This document shows, in pieces, positions 52,311-60,900 of a DNA stretch of 64,000 nucleotides; the stretch's first letter is position 1; each line of letters begins with the position of its first letter. This stretch comes from Nitrospira sp. GTDB taxonomy: Bacteria > Nitrospirota > Nitrospiria > Nitrospirales > Nitrospiraceae. The notes under the pieces were generated by a model. That model was not told the origin of the DNA and searched no databases. It saw nothing but the letters and a program-made list of their open reading frames with translations. Position numbers and translations under genes: made by a program. The stretch covers positions 2,243,001 through 2,307,000 of the forward strand of contig CP126122.1 of NCBI GenBank assembly GCA_030123565.1, in the 5' to 3' direction.

Positions 52311-53549
52311 CTATGCAGCCTTGTTAGGCAGCCGCGGTCGCAAGGTTGCCAATGTTTTTTCCATGGCCGTATCCCACGAAAACCACTCGTCTGCCAGTTT
52401 CCGTGCGCCAATCCGAAGACGCTCGCGCAGATCCGGCCGGTTCATCACCTCCAACAGAAGACCTGCCACGCCTTGATGATCCCTCGGTTCACAGGTGAGG
52501 ACGTTATCGCCGTGGACAAACGCTTTGTCTATCATCGGTCCCCGTGTCACGATAATGGGGAGACCATGGGCAACCATTGAAGCGAATGAACTGTTGTTGA
52601 GTTGCACCCCTTCGAGAAACGGCAACACACAGACATCAGAAGCATACAGATAGAGGGAGGCTTCCTCCTCCTCAGACTTGAATGCTCCTGTCCACGTAGT
52701 CCTCCCAGCTATGTTCAATTCCTTGGCGAGACCTTGCATCTCGTCGAAATAGGATGAACTCACTTGACTATCCAGGTCTACCTTTCCTCCGATGAAGAGA
52801 AGTCTCACCTCGGGCCGTTGCGCAGCGACGATCGCAAATGCACGCAACAGGGTTTCCACACCTTTAATCGGATAGAGATACCCAAAAAATGTGACGACAA
52901 ATTCGTTGCAGGTGACACCCAAACAAGCCCTGCCTTTCTCCCGCGCAAGACCTCCCGTATTCGATGCGATGAACAAATTCGGAGGAGGAGGAATCAACGC
53001 AACTTTTTTGCTCACAGGAGGCCATTCCTCAAGCAACATGGCACGATGGCGCTCACAGAGTGCGATGACGGAATCACTGTCGCGCAGCAACGTTCCTGAA
53101 CTATAGGCCACATCTTTTGTGCCGGCCCATCGCACCATCAGCTTCCGAAATGCACGAGAGGTGAGGCTGGTCTTTGATGGATCCGCGCCGACGAACGCAC
53201 TTTCATAGCGCGTCACAAATGGCATGTTCGGAAACAACCGCTTACACAATGTCGGCAGAAAGGTCACCATGGGATGAAACTTATACATGAGGCCGATGTA
53301 CATCAGGAACACGGCGTCCGGGACACAGTCCTTGAGAAAAGACCGGACTCGCATCATCTCGGACCAATCCCACCTTTGCATGAGGGGGTGGACCAGGATC
53401 CGGGCATCATTCGTGCCGACATTCCCGGTCGACGTGAGGACATGCACCTCAACCCCACGCTCAACAAATTGCCGGCATAGGTGATAGGTATTGGTCGCTT
53501 CTCCCGCATGCATGGGAGGATAGGCCGCCGAAATCACTAAAACTTTCAT
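52311..53549 (-). CDS. glycosyltransferase family 4
   Basis: GT-B enzyme of 412 residues from MKVLVISAAYPPMHAGEATNTYHLC; an ATG three codons upstream is also possible. The donor lobe has VTFFGYLYPIKGVETLLRAFAIVAAQRPEVRLLFIGG and ASLYLYASDVCVLPFLEGVQLNNSSFASMVAHGLPIIVTRG. The E-x7-E motif is altered around EGVQLNNSSFASM, so the catalytic details may differ. It starts 40 bases after the SDR epimerase gene at 53590. Confidence 0.9.
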   Translation of the reverse strand: MKVLVISAAYPPMHAGEATNTYHLCRQFVERGVEVHVLTSTGNVGTNDARILVHPLMQRWDWSEMMRVRSFLKDCVPDAVFLMYIGLMYKFHPMVTFLPTLCKRLFPNMPFVTRYESAFVGADPSKTSLTSRAFRKLMVRWAGTKDVAYSSGTLLRDSDSVIALCERHRAMLLEEWPPVSKKVALIPPPPNLFIASNTGGLAREKGRACLGVTCNEFVVTFFGYLYPIKGVETLLRAFAIVAAQRPEVRLLFIGGKVDLDSQVSSSYFDEMQGLAKELNIAGRTTWTGAFKSEEEEASLYLYASDVCVLPFLEGVQLNNSSFASMVAHGLPIIVTRGPMIDKAFVHGDNVLTCEPRDHQGVAGLLLEVMNRPDLRERLRIGARKLADEWFSWDTAMEKTLATLRPRLPNKAA

Positions 53550-53589
53550 CGTGCGCATGCTTCGTCCAGCCCTGTGAATTGGCAATGAC

Positions 53590-54663
53590 TCACGAGACCG
53601 TCACCTTGAGCGACGAGGTCCGCTGAAGCCAGGACTCGTGAATTTCCCCAAAAATGTCCTTCAAGTCCTTCGTAATGCTCCAACCCGGATAATGCGTCGT
53701 CATTTTCTTCAGATTGCTGATATAGCAGATATGGTCACCCTCACGATTCTTGTCCACATATTCGTATTGCATCTTCTTGCCCGAAATAGCCTCAATCATG
53801 TCGAAGGCTTCAAAAATGGAGCAACTATTCCCGCGGCCGCCGCCCAGATTGTACACTTCGCCGCATCGTGGATTGTCGATGAACGCGTGAATGAAGCGTG
53901 CCACATCGAGCGAGTGGATATTGTCCCGCACCTGCTTCCCTTTATAGCCGAAGATATTATATTGTTTTCCCTCCAAATTGCATTTGACGAGGTAACTCAG
54001 AAAGCCATGCAATTCCACACCGGAATGGTTCGGACCGGTGAGACAGCCACCACGTAAACAGCAGGTCTTCATGCCGAAGTAGCGTCCATACTCCTGAACC
54101 ATCACATCCGCCGCCACCTTCGAGGCGCCGAAGAGGGAGTGCTTCGATTGATCGATCCGCATATGTTCGGTGATCCCATCGAAGTCGTCCGATGATGCAT
54201 AGTCCCAACGCTTGGCCTGCTCAATGAGAGGCAGTTCGTTCGGAGCATCCCCGTATACCTTATTCGTAGACATATGCACGAAGGTCGTTCCCGGCGTATG
54301 CAGCCTGGTGGCTTCAAGCAAATTGAGTGTCCCGACCGCATTGGTGTCAAAATCATCGAATGGAATCTTAGCCGCAAGGTCATGAGACGGCTGCGCCGCC
54401 GTATGCACGATCACATTCGGCTTGAGCTCTTCGATGAGAGCCATCGCGCCTTTTCGGTCCCGAATGTCGAGTTCATGGTGTCGGAAATTGCGCAGATCCG
54501 CCTGTAACCGTCGTTGATTCCATCGCGTATCTCCGTTCGAGCCGAAGAAGGTGGCGCGGCTGTTATTGTCGACTCCGTGGATGGACCAGCCTTGCCCATG
54601 AAAATAGACGCACACCTCAGATCCGATGAGGCCGGAGGAACCGGTGACAAGCATTCGCTTCAT
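53590..54663 (-). CDS. CDP-paratose 2-epimerase-like SDR with Phe at the catalytic Tyr position
   Basis: Extended SDR of 357 residues. NAD loop [18 protein letters not shown] after it, and the block [49 protein letters not shown] closely follow CDP-paratose 2-epimerase (tyvelose epimerase). Ser132-Thr133 are present and Lys182 is kept, but the Tyr four residues before it is Phe178 ([12 protein letters not shown]). Either the subfamily uses another residue or the reaction differs. No CDP-glucose synthase or dehydratase is in the window, so the substrate may not be CDP-paratose. Confidence 0.85.
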   Translation of the reverse strand: MKRMLVTGSSGLIGSEVCVYFHGQGWSIHGVDNNSRATFFGSNGDTRWNQRRLQADLRNFRHHELDIRDRKGAMALIEELKPNVIVHTAAQPSHDLAAKIPFDDFDTNAVGTLNLLEATRLHTPGTTFVHMSTNKVYGDAPNELPLIEQAKRWDYASSDDFDGITEHMRIDQSKHSLFGASKVAADVMVQEYGRYFGMKTCCLRGGCLTGPNHSGVELHGFLSYLVKCNLEGKQYNIFGYKGKQVRDNIHSLDVARFIHAFIDNPRCGEVYNLGGGRGNSCSIFEAFDMIEAISGKKMQYEYVDKNREGDHICYISNLKKMTTHYPGWSITKDLKDIFGEIHESWLQRTSSLKVTVS

Positions 54664-54712
54664 TCTGTGATGACTCCTTCCCTCTGCTCGATCGAGTGCA
54701 CGCGGCCAATAT

Positions 54713-55792
54713 TCACGGATGCAGACTCGCTTTCACTTCCGCCTGAAAGTGTTTCGCAATCGCGGCAGCTGCGAGCGCATGTCCCCGCTCGTTCCAGTGA
54801 CCACCGTCGGCGGCATAGACGTCTTCCCCCCGATCGGCTGCCGCGCGAACCGCCAACGCCACGTCATCCCAATAAACGATACCGTAATGGGCCGAGATAT
54901 TTCGAAAGGCCTGGTCGTACGGTTCCGCCTGCACACAATTAAACGCCATGATCGGCCGGTCTCCGACCCTTGCGCGAACTTGGCCCATCAACTCATCCGT
55001 GACACCTACAGCCCTCAGAAATCCGGCGTGCCCCATTCCCTGAGCTTCAATGTCCGCCTCGATCGTCTCGCGGGTCCTGGCGGCACGCAGCCTGTCGAGA
55101 CGGCTTACGATGAAATAGAGGAATCGACTGTGTCTGTTGATCCACTCTCGTGTCTGGACGGACGACTCCTTCGGTGACAACAGTTGCACTCGCCCTTGCT
55201 GCCAATAAGGCCTGATCCATCCATTGTTATTCACAAGGCTCAGACGTTCAAGCTCATTGTCATTATTGATAAAATCATTCGCGCAATACTGCCAGAGAAT
55301 GACATCGGGACGAATGATGTCGAGGTATCGATCGAGAATGAGATATTCCTGCAATGTTCCATACCCGCCAGCGCCATACGCGAACACTTCAACATCGAGA
55401 AGCTTGGCAAGCAGCGCATAATAGGTACGATTATCCGATACCGCACCGGCATGGGTAAAGGAGTCGCCGATCACCAGCATTTTGGGCTTACTCGAATTCA
55501 GATCTCCGAATTGACGAAATCCGTATTGCTTTTGAGATCGCCGAACCGAGTACGGTATCCCTGCCTTGGTTTTCTCCACCAATGTTTCCTGGTAATGCTC
55601 GGTTGCTCTCCAACCCAGTTCTTGATCCAACGTAATCGGACCGACTCTCCCTCCGGTATCTTCAAAAAAAGGAATCCCGTCCCTCAGCAGATGAACGGAA
55701 CGGATGGCAATTTCCCCCACACCAAGAATCAAGACCGCACAGGCCATGGTCACCCCGATCGACGCCGCGACGACCACCCATCTCCGGGCCAT
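54713..55792 (-). CDS. membrane-anchored SGNH/GDSL hydrolase
   Basis: Esterase/acyltransferase-type protein of 359 residues from the ATG at 55792 (GGGGA upstream). An N-terminal helix (6-28) anchors it, with the catalytic domain outside. Block I is [15 protein letters not shown] with Ser111; block [18 protein letters not shown]; block [17 protein letters not shown]; block [17 protein letters not shown] with the Asp-x-x-His pair. The SGNH set is complete. Family members O-acetylate or deacetylate polysaccharides. Similar proteins are often encoded with NodU-type carbamoyltransferases and SxtJ. It is 40 bases downstream of the DUF5672-like gene. Confidence 0.88.
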   Translation of the reverse strand: MARRWVVVAASIGVTMACAVLILGVGEIAIRSVHLLRDGIPFFEDTGGRVGPITLDQELGWRATEHYQETLVEKTKAGIPYSVRRSQKQYGFRQFGDLNSSKPKMLVIGDSFTHAGAVSDNRTYYALLAKLLDVEVFAYGAGGYGTLQEYLILDRYLDIIRPDVILWQYCANDFINNDNELERLSLVNNNGWIRPYWQQGRVQLLSPKESSVQTREWINRHSRFLYFIVSRLDRLRAARTRETIEADIEAQGMGHAGFLRAVGVTDELMGQVRARVGDRPIMAFNCVQAEPYDQAFRNISAHYGIVYWDDVALAVRAAADRGEDVYAADGGHWNERGHALAAAAIAKHFQAEVKASLHP

Positions 55793-55832
55793 TGCGTCCC
55801 CGTCCTTCAATCCTGAAATCCGTCCCGTTGCC

Positions 55833-56672
55833 TCAAGCCGCCTGTCCCTCGAGCAAATACGGCTCCCAGAAGGACCGATCATACCGAGGCCAAGCATGAC
55901 ATCCGAATGGGAGTCGGCCGTGGTTCATGTCGTAACACAGCCGTGGCGCCACTTCGAAGGCAAACCGCAGTCCGACCTCTACCGAAGCCACCTTAAATTC
56001 CGGAAAATAATGTCGTGCACGATCGGACCAAAAATGGTCTTCATTCCTGGTTCCATCCGGACGAAGGTGCCACTGCGCCATTTCTCGTCGGGCATTGTTG
56101 AAGCGAAACCACCGCTTCACAAACTTTCTCGGCAGGTTCAACGCTCGGAGATAGGCCGGCATCCCCCCCCATTGTTTCCGCCAATATTCTTCCGGGTCCA
56201 TCCAATAGACATCGGAACGAAATACCTTAAGGAAACTGTCGATTTTTCGCAGGGACAATCCACCGTTGCCGACCCGCGGTTCCTTCACCCAGGGGCTATC
56301 TGGGCAATGGATCCAGGGAGGACCGATATAGTCAAAGTCCATATCACACCAGGCCAGAAGCTGGTCCGAGAACACCAAGGCATCAAGGTGATAGATCAGA
56401 ATATATTGATACTCCGCGAAGGCAAGATAAAAATCTTCGGACAGGAACAGCCGCGTATTCGCCACGACACTTCCAAAATACTCGTTTCCAAAGCGCTTCA
56501 ATGAACATCTCGGCAAACTCAGATCAAGTGACTCCGGCACCACGAGATATTTATCATACGCGTGCAGATAATGGGTGAGATGCCGAAATGATATTTGCTC
56601 ATCAGGAGTCAACTCACTCCGGTTGTGCATCGGCACGACCACTGCGACCCTTTTTCGATCGTCATTCAACAT
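55833..56672 (-). CDS. DUF5672-family protein
   Basis: Protein of 279 residues from the ATG at 56672, preceded by a GAG-type site. It has VAVVVPMHNRSELTPDEQISFRHL at the N terminus, then YQYILIYHLDALVFSDQLLAWCDMDFDYIGPPW, RVGNGGLSLRKIDSFL, RNEDHFWSDRARHYFPEFKVAS and PFGCHAWPRYD. These are the marks of DUF5672, a domain found in polysaccharide loci and resembling a GT-A glycosyltransferase (the YHLDALVF Asp could bind metal). Biochemical function is not established as far as I know. Placed between a GT4 gene and the SGNH gene. Confidence 0.87.
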   Translation of the reverse strand: MLNDDRKRVAVVVPMHNRSELTPDEQISFRHLTHYLHAYDKYLVVPESLDLSLPRCSLKRFGNEYFGSVVANTRLFLSEDFYLAFAEYQYILIYHLDALVFSDQLLAWCDMDFDYIGPPWIHCPDSPWVKEPRVGNGGLSLRKIDSFLKVFRSDVYWMDPEEYWRKQWGGMPAYLRALNLPRKFVKRWFRFNNARREMAQWHLRPDGTRNEDHFWSDRARHYFPEFKVASVEVGLRFAFEVAPRLCYDMNHGRLPFGCHAWPRYDRSFWEPYLLEGQAA

Positions 56673-56780
56673 TTCATCACTCTCTTTGTTTGATGCTCTT
56701 TCGCCAGCTACAGGTACTGCCCTCTCACCACTTCTTCGCCGACCGGTTCGCATGCGGCTTTTCATCCGCAACATGCAGTA

Positions 56781-57986
56781 TTACTTACCATGCTTGGCCA
56801 AAAGCATCTCAACGGTCGCTCGGTAAGACCGTTCGAATTGTTCAGGCGTGTTGTTCTTGTGCGCATACTCCCACGCCTTTTGGGCTCGGCGGCGCAACTC
56901 ACCCTCAGACATTGAGGCAATCGCACGCACATGGTGCACGATCGTCTCGCTGGAGGCGTCTTCAAGTAAGACACCGAAATTTTCCACGTCAATGGAAGCT
57001 TCATACGTCACCAACGGAATCACTCCCGCGGCCATCGTCTCCAAAACTGAGGCCGCGCCGGCCTCCGAACAGGACGGGAAGATATGAGCCACCGATTGGC
57101 TCAGCACCGCGCCGAACTCATCACTGAACTTATCGAGCCATCCGACACATTTGATGTTCGGCGTATGAAAAAGCGCCTTGCGATAGATCTCCACGAACTC
57201 CGGCTCATCGAGCACCGGTCCTATGACGGTGAGTTGGTATTCCGGCAGCTGGACAAACGCTTCCAGCACTACATCAAGGCCTTTGTGAACCATTCCTCTG
57301 CTGCCAAACCAGAGAAATCGCCGACGAGAGACCTCGAAATTTTTCTCATCCGGCCAAGGCCACATCTTCTGAACAACCATGGGCAGCCGAAAAATCGGCT
57401 TGCCCGCATAGGCATAGGTCTTCATCGTGAACTCATTGCCGCACGTCGTCAGGTAGTCGGCATGCTCGACCCCCAGATGGAGACCTTCCAGGCGATTCTG
57501 AGGGACAGAAACCCCAGTTCGACTCTGCAACGCCAAGATTCGCGTCATTTCGGCTGCATTTTGATAGACCACATGAGCTGTATCGCAGTGGAGGATCTTG
57601 ATGCAGCCGGGAGGCAAATACGGTCGGAGCCGCTGCAAATTACCTCGGATATCAATCATCACATCATAGGGCTTCCACGGTATGAATTTCTGATTCGCAC
57701 AGTGAATGACATCGACGGCATAACCCAAATCGACAAACACTTGAGCCATAACCATCGTCTTGTAAATTTGTGGATGGCTTGCGGGAATCGGCTTTCCGCG
57801 TCTCTTGCAGAGCAACCCCTCGTTATCATAGGAAATCAGGACGTTTCCCTTGGCGGTTCCTCTCGTTTCGAGCGAAACGACTCCTCCGTGAAATTGCTTG
57901 CCGACGACTCGAATTGCCTCGAACACTTCCCGTATGAGCAGGTACGTTTGAAACCGCTGGAGATACCGGAACAGTTTCCGCAGCAT
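56781..57986 (-). CDS. glycosyltransferase, GT4-like
   Basis: GT-B enzyme of 401 residues. The ATG at 57986 overlaps the preceding stop by one base (TAATG) and has GAGG six bases upstream. N-terminal lobe: GNVLISYDNEGLLCKRRG, VIHCANQKFIPWKPYDVMIDIRG. C-terminal lobe: FRRFLWFGSRGMVHKGLDVVLEAFVQLPEYQLTVIG-like region and SVAHIFPSCSEAGAASVLETMAAGVIPLVTYEASI, with E-x7-E. Its coupling to the GINT1-like gene suggests the two act together. Donor sugar unknown. Confidence 0.9.
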   Translation of the reverse strand: MLRKLFRYLQRFQTYLLIREVFEAIRVVGKQFHGGVVSLETRGTAKGNVLISYDNEGLLCKRRGKPIPASHPQIYKTMVMAQVFVDLGYAVDVIHCANQKFIPWKPYDVMIDIRGNLQRLRPYLPPGCIKILHCDTAHVVYQNAAEMTRILALQSRTGVSVPQNRLEGLHLGVEHADYLTTCGNEFTMKTYAYAGKPIFRLPMVVQKMWPWPDEKNFEVSRRRFLWFGSRGMVHKGLDVVLEAFVQLPEYQLTVIGPVLDEPEFVEIYRKALFHTPNIKCVGWLDKFSDEFGAVLSQSVAHIFPSCSEAGAASVLETMAAGVIPLVTYEASIDVENFGVLLEDASSETIVHHVRAIASMSEGELRRRAQKAWEYAHKNNTPEQFERSYRATVEMLLAKHGK

Positions 57987-58969
57987 TAGGCCCTCTGCCA
58001 CCCCTCCGGTACCAACCATCCCACCGGCCGCCATCCGTCGACTGAAGCAATCCACCGATCGGAGTCAAGACGATGCGGATCGACATGGTGCATCCCGCCT
58101 TGAGTCCAGAGTCTCCAACTCGGACCTACTACCGCCCCCTGCGACAGGGGATACTCATGATAGCTCGTAGGGGTAAGTTCTACGATCTCGAACGCTCGTA
58201 CGCTGGTGCCATACGTCGGAGAACAATCCTGTGCAAACCGAATCACCCGATCCGGCAAGACCACGACGCGGCCGGCGGGGCGGGCGACATGGGGATTCCC
58301 CTGGATAATGGGCGAGCAGGGATGTTCATGCCATGTACCTCTCAGGTCTCTCGCATAGTAGAGCCGCAATGTGTCGTGCGTGAGCGCAGGATTCGTCTCA
58401 CTGAACAACCACCAATAGCCGTCATGATGGAAGGGCGAACTATCGTTGTACGGATATCCTGTTAACAACACATCCGTACAGACCCAGTCAGTCGGAAATC
58501 GCGTGGCCTCATACAAGCGGACTTGTTTTGCCTGATGGCTTTCCGGGACCATATAATATCTATTCTGCCACTCAAAGACATACGGGTAGGACAAATGAAA
58601 CGGTTCTCGCAAGACGATCTGTCGATAGGTCCAAGAAAAGCCGTCAGGACTTGTCGCCCATCCAATCTCCCCCCGATCTGCATCATAATTATAAACTTCA
58701 AAAAACATGTGCCACGTGTGCTGGACTCGGACCAGGAAGGGATCCGCAACAAACAAGGCCCGCGCATCGGATACGTCCTGCCGAGTCAAGACGGGGTTGC
58801 TGGCCGGTCCGTCGTGTCCAAACTCGAATGGTGATGAACCGGTAACGATCCCGATCGACCAGAAGTGGTATGCGGCGGATTCTTTTCCGAGCAACCAATT
58901 GCTCACCGACTCAGGGGAATACCGTCTGAAGTATCTTTTCGTATACCATGTCCAAGCTCTGGTCGACAT
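57986..58969 (-). CDS. GINT1 N-terminal-like beta-propeller protein
   Basis: Protein of 327 residues from the ATG at 58969; a TTG at 58981, overlapping the upstream stop as TTGA with AGGG five bases before it, is a good alternative. The sequence repeats propeller-like blades with many Trp and Tyr: ARALFVADPFLVRVQHTWHMFFEVYNYDADRGEIGWATSPDGFSW, HLSYPYVFEWQNRYYMVPESHQAKQVRLYEA, DSSPFHHDGYWWLFSETNP, YYARDLRGTWHEHPCSPI. This resembles the domain at the N terminus of plant glucosamine inositolphosphorylceramide transferase and GH43/GH32-like five-bladed propellers. Role unknown; glycan binding or transfer is inferred from context. Confidence 0.8.
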   Translation of the reverse strand: MSTRAWTWYTKRYFRRYSPESVSNWLLGKESAAYHFWSIGIVTGSSPFEFGHDGPASNPVLTRQDVSDARALFVADPFLVRVQHTWHMFFEVYNYDADRGEIGWATSPDGFSWTYRQIVLREPFHLSYPYVFEWQNRYYMVPESHQAKQVRLYEATRFPTDWVCTDVLLTGYPYNDSSPFHHDGYWWLFSETNPALTHDTLRLYYARDLRGTWHEHPCSPIIQGNPHVARPAGRVVVLPDRVIRFAQDCSPTYGTSVRAFEIVELTPTSYHEYPLSQGAVVGPSWRLWTQGGMHHVDPHRLDSDRWIASVDGWRPVGWLVPEGWQRA

Positions 58970-58977
58970 GAAATCAG

Positions 58978-59934
58978 TCAAAGCTTCCCTGCAGAAACCT
59001 GTTCCGCGTACCATTGGATGGTCTGTCGGAGGCCCTCATCGAGAGAGGTCTTGGCCGACCATCCTAACCGTCTTCGAGTCTCCGACGTGTCGGCAATACG
59101 AATAGGCTCCCCTGGACGATCCAGGATCGCGCCGAACACAGGCTTCACTCGGCTATCCATCAGCCCGACAATCTTTTCAACTACCTCTCGGATGGTGCAT
59201 TTTGTCCCTGTTCCCAGCTCAAACGTGGCTCCTTCGATGCCTGGGACGGCCGCAGCATCAAGGAAACCTTGGACGACATCGTCAACATAGACCCAATCGG
59301 CATCCCGCAGGCCGCTCGCCAACCTAGGCGCTTCCTGCTTCAGAAGGCTCAGAATCACCGATGGCACCAACTTGCTTGGCTCTTGGCACGGCCCAAAAAC
59401 CATGAATGGGGTCACTACTACGGTAGGAGTCCGATAGAGCGCATGAAACATTCTTCCATAGACGCTCGCCGCCCACTTGGCAGCTGCATAGGGCGAACTC
59501 GGTGTCGAAGAAAGCTCGCCCAGTTTTGGTTCGGTGAACGACCCACTCAAGATGACACGCCGGCACCCGACTTCCGTGGCTCCGACCAAGATATGAATGG
59601 TGCTCGCCAATAAGCTTTCAAAGGTGGGCAGGACGAGCCGAAGGTCGGGTCTCGCGCCCACAGCCCCCGCCAGATGGTAGATGACCGCCGGTTTCACCTG
59701 GGCCAGAATGGACCGCACCCCTTCCAACGAAGAAAGATCGGATTGCCACCAACGCGTCGTACCCTGTTCGGATATTCGTCTCTGGCGGGACGTCGCATAC
59801 ACGTCCGCCCCAACTTCGGCCAAACGACGGCACAGATGTGAACCGAGAAATCCTCTCCCCCCGGTAACCAGGACCCTCTCCCCGCGCCATGAAGCGAGAT
59901 GGGGACATGGAAGGACTGTCCTGTCATCGGACAT
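58978..59934 (-). CDS. NAD-dependent sugar epimerase/dehydratase (extended SDR)
   Basis: SDR enzyme of 318 residues. NAD loop LVTGGRGFLGSHL (about 22-34), conserved HLAGAVG, RVILSGSF with the catalytic Ser, and SSPYAAAKWAA giving Tyr-x3-Lys. C-terminal part has ADWVYVDDVVQGFLDAAA, ATFELGTGTKCTIREVVEKIVGL and RRRLGWSAKTSLDEGLRQTIQWY. It is close to dTDP/CDP/GDP-4-keto sugar reductases and epimerases. Start overlaps the dioxygenase stop by one base (TAATG). It probably acts after the C-methyltransferase/RfbC steps encoded upstream. Confidence 0.9.
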   Translation of the reverse strand: MSDDRTVLPCPHLASWRGERVLVTGGRGFLGSHLCRRLAEVGADVYATSRQRRISEQGTTRWWQSDLSSLEGVRSILAQVKPAVIYHLAGAVGARPDLRLVLPTFESLLASTIHILVGATEVGCRRVILSGSFTEPKLGELSSTPSSPYAAAKWAASVYGRMFHALYRTPTVVVTPFMVFGPCQEPSKLVPSVILSLLKQEAPRLASGLRDADWVYVDDVVQGFLDAAAVPGIEGATFELGTGTKCTIREVVEKIVGLMDSRVKPVFGAILDRPGEPIRIADTSETRRRLGWSAKTSLDEGLRQTIQWYAEQVSAGKL

Positions 59935-60860
59935 TACGATGCCTTTGGTTTATAGACGAGATCACCAGACATTCCAGTTTCATCGTCGTACAGCGCCACA
60001 ATCGCGTCTGGAACGTGCGATAAGTCCGTGCCGCGCAAATAATCCCTCATGGTGGTGCCGGTACAGGCTTCATCCACGCGCGGCGCCCCACGTCTAGCCA
60101 CGGCATCATCCGTATTTACAGATCGAAAATCGATGCTGAATCTGGTTTTCCCGGAAGTATTGGGCACGCTCGAATGCATCTGTGCGGCCGAAAAAAGGAT
60201 GATGCCTCCGGCCGGCACGATCAATCGAATCTGCGGATCGAGATCGAGTGTTTCCGAGGGACGGGGAAGCGGGCGAGGATCCTCTTTTAGGAATTGAGAG
60301 ACGTGTCCTCCGCGATGTTGCTGATTCCACTGGTAGTAGTTGTAGCCATTTGAAGTATTCGAGACCGCGGTGTTCCAATATCTCGGGTGGAACGCCATTG
60401 CGTTATCAGCCTGGATGTCGTAGATCGGGATCCACCAGTTGACCTGAAACATCGGTGCGGAATACCACGTATCTCGATGGGGATGCCACGCATACGCGAT
60501 GCCGGTGGTCAAATAATTGTCGCTCGTAGAACTGCGCATTTTGGGAACATCGAAATAGGTCTTGCCAAGATCGCAGCCCATATCCTCTAAGAGCGCTTGA
60601 AGGTGGCGCTTGGACTCCGGATGATGAATGAACTGCGGCTTGAGGGTTCCAAGCACCTCTGCGTAGGCCTCCACCGACAGATGATACTGGGCTTTTTCCG
60701 GATCATGCGGCGCAAAGGCCTCTCGAATCAAGGTCCTGGCGAACTCAACGAAGGCCAAGGACGACCGTCGCGGCGAATAGACGAACAATTGCCCCTGGAA
60801 CAACATTTGACGGCGAAGATCATCACTGATGTGGGCATCATAGTAGACTGCGTTATTCAT
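59934..60860 (-). CDS. Fe(II)/2-oxoglutarate dioxygenase, PhyH-like
   Basis: Cupin-fold dioxygenase of 308 residues, with GAGGA seven bases before its ATG. Iron ligands are His128 and Asp130 (AWHPHRD) and His229 (AAQMHSSVPN); Arg240 (GKTRFSIDFR) would bind 2-oxoglutarate. All four are present, so it should be active. PhyH-type enzymes hydroxylate or oxidise small molecules and sugars. Placed between an M28-like gene and a sugar SDR gene, it may oxidise an NDP-sugar or finished glycan residue; that is inference. Confidence 0.85.
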   Translation of the reverse strand: MNNAVYYDAHISDDLRRQMLFQGQLFVYSPRRSSLAFVEFARTLIREAFAPHDPEKAQYHLSVEAYAEVLGTLKPQFIHHPESKRHLQALLEDMGCDLGKTYFDVPKMRSSTSDNYLTTGIAYAWHPHRDTWYSAPMFQVNWWIPIYDIQADNAMAFHPRYWNTAVSNTSNGYNYYQWNQQHRGGHVSQFLKEDPRPLPRPSETLDLDPQIRLIVPAGGIILFSAAQMHSSVPNTSGKTRFSIDFRSVNTDDAVARRGAPRVDEACTGTTMRDYLRGTDLSHVPDAIVALYDDETGMSGDLVYKPKAS

Positions 60861-60900
60861 GGTTCGTTCCTCTTTTCTTAAGAGCCTCGATTACAACCAT

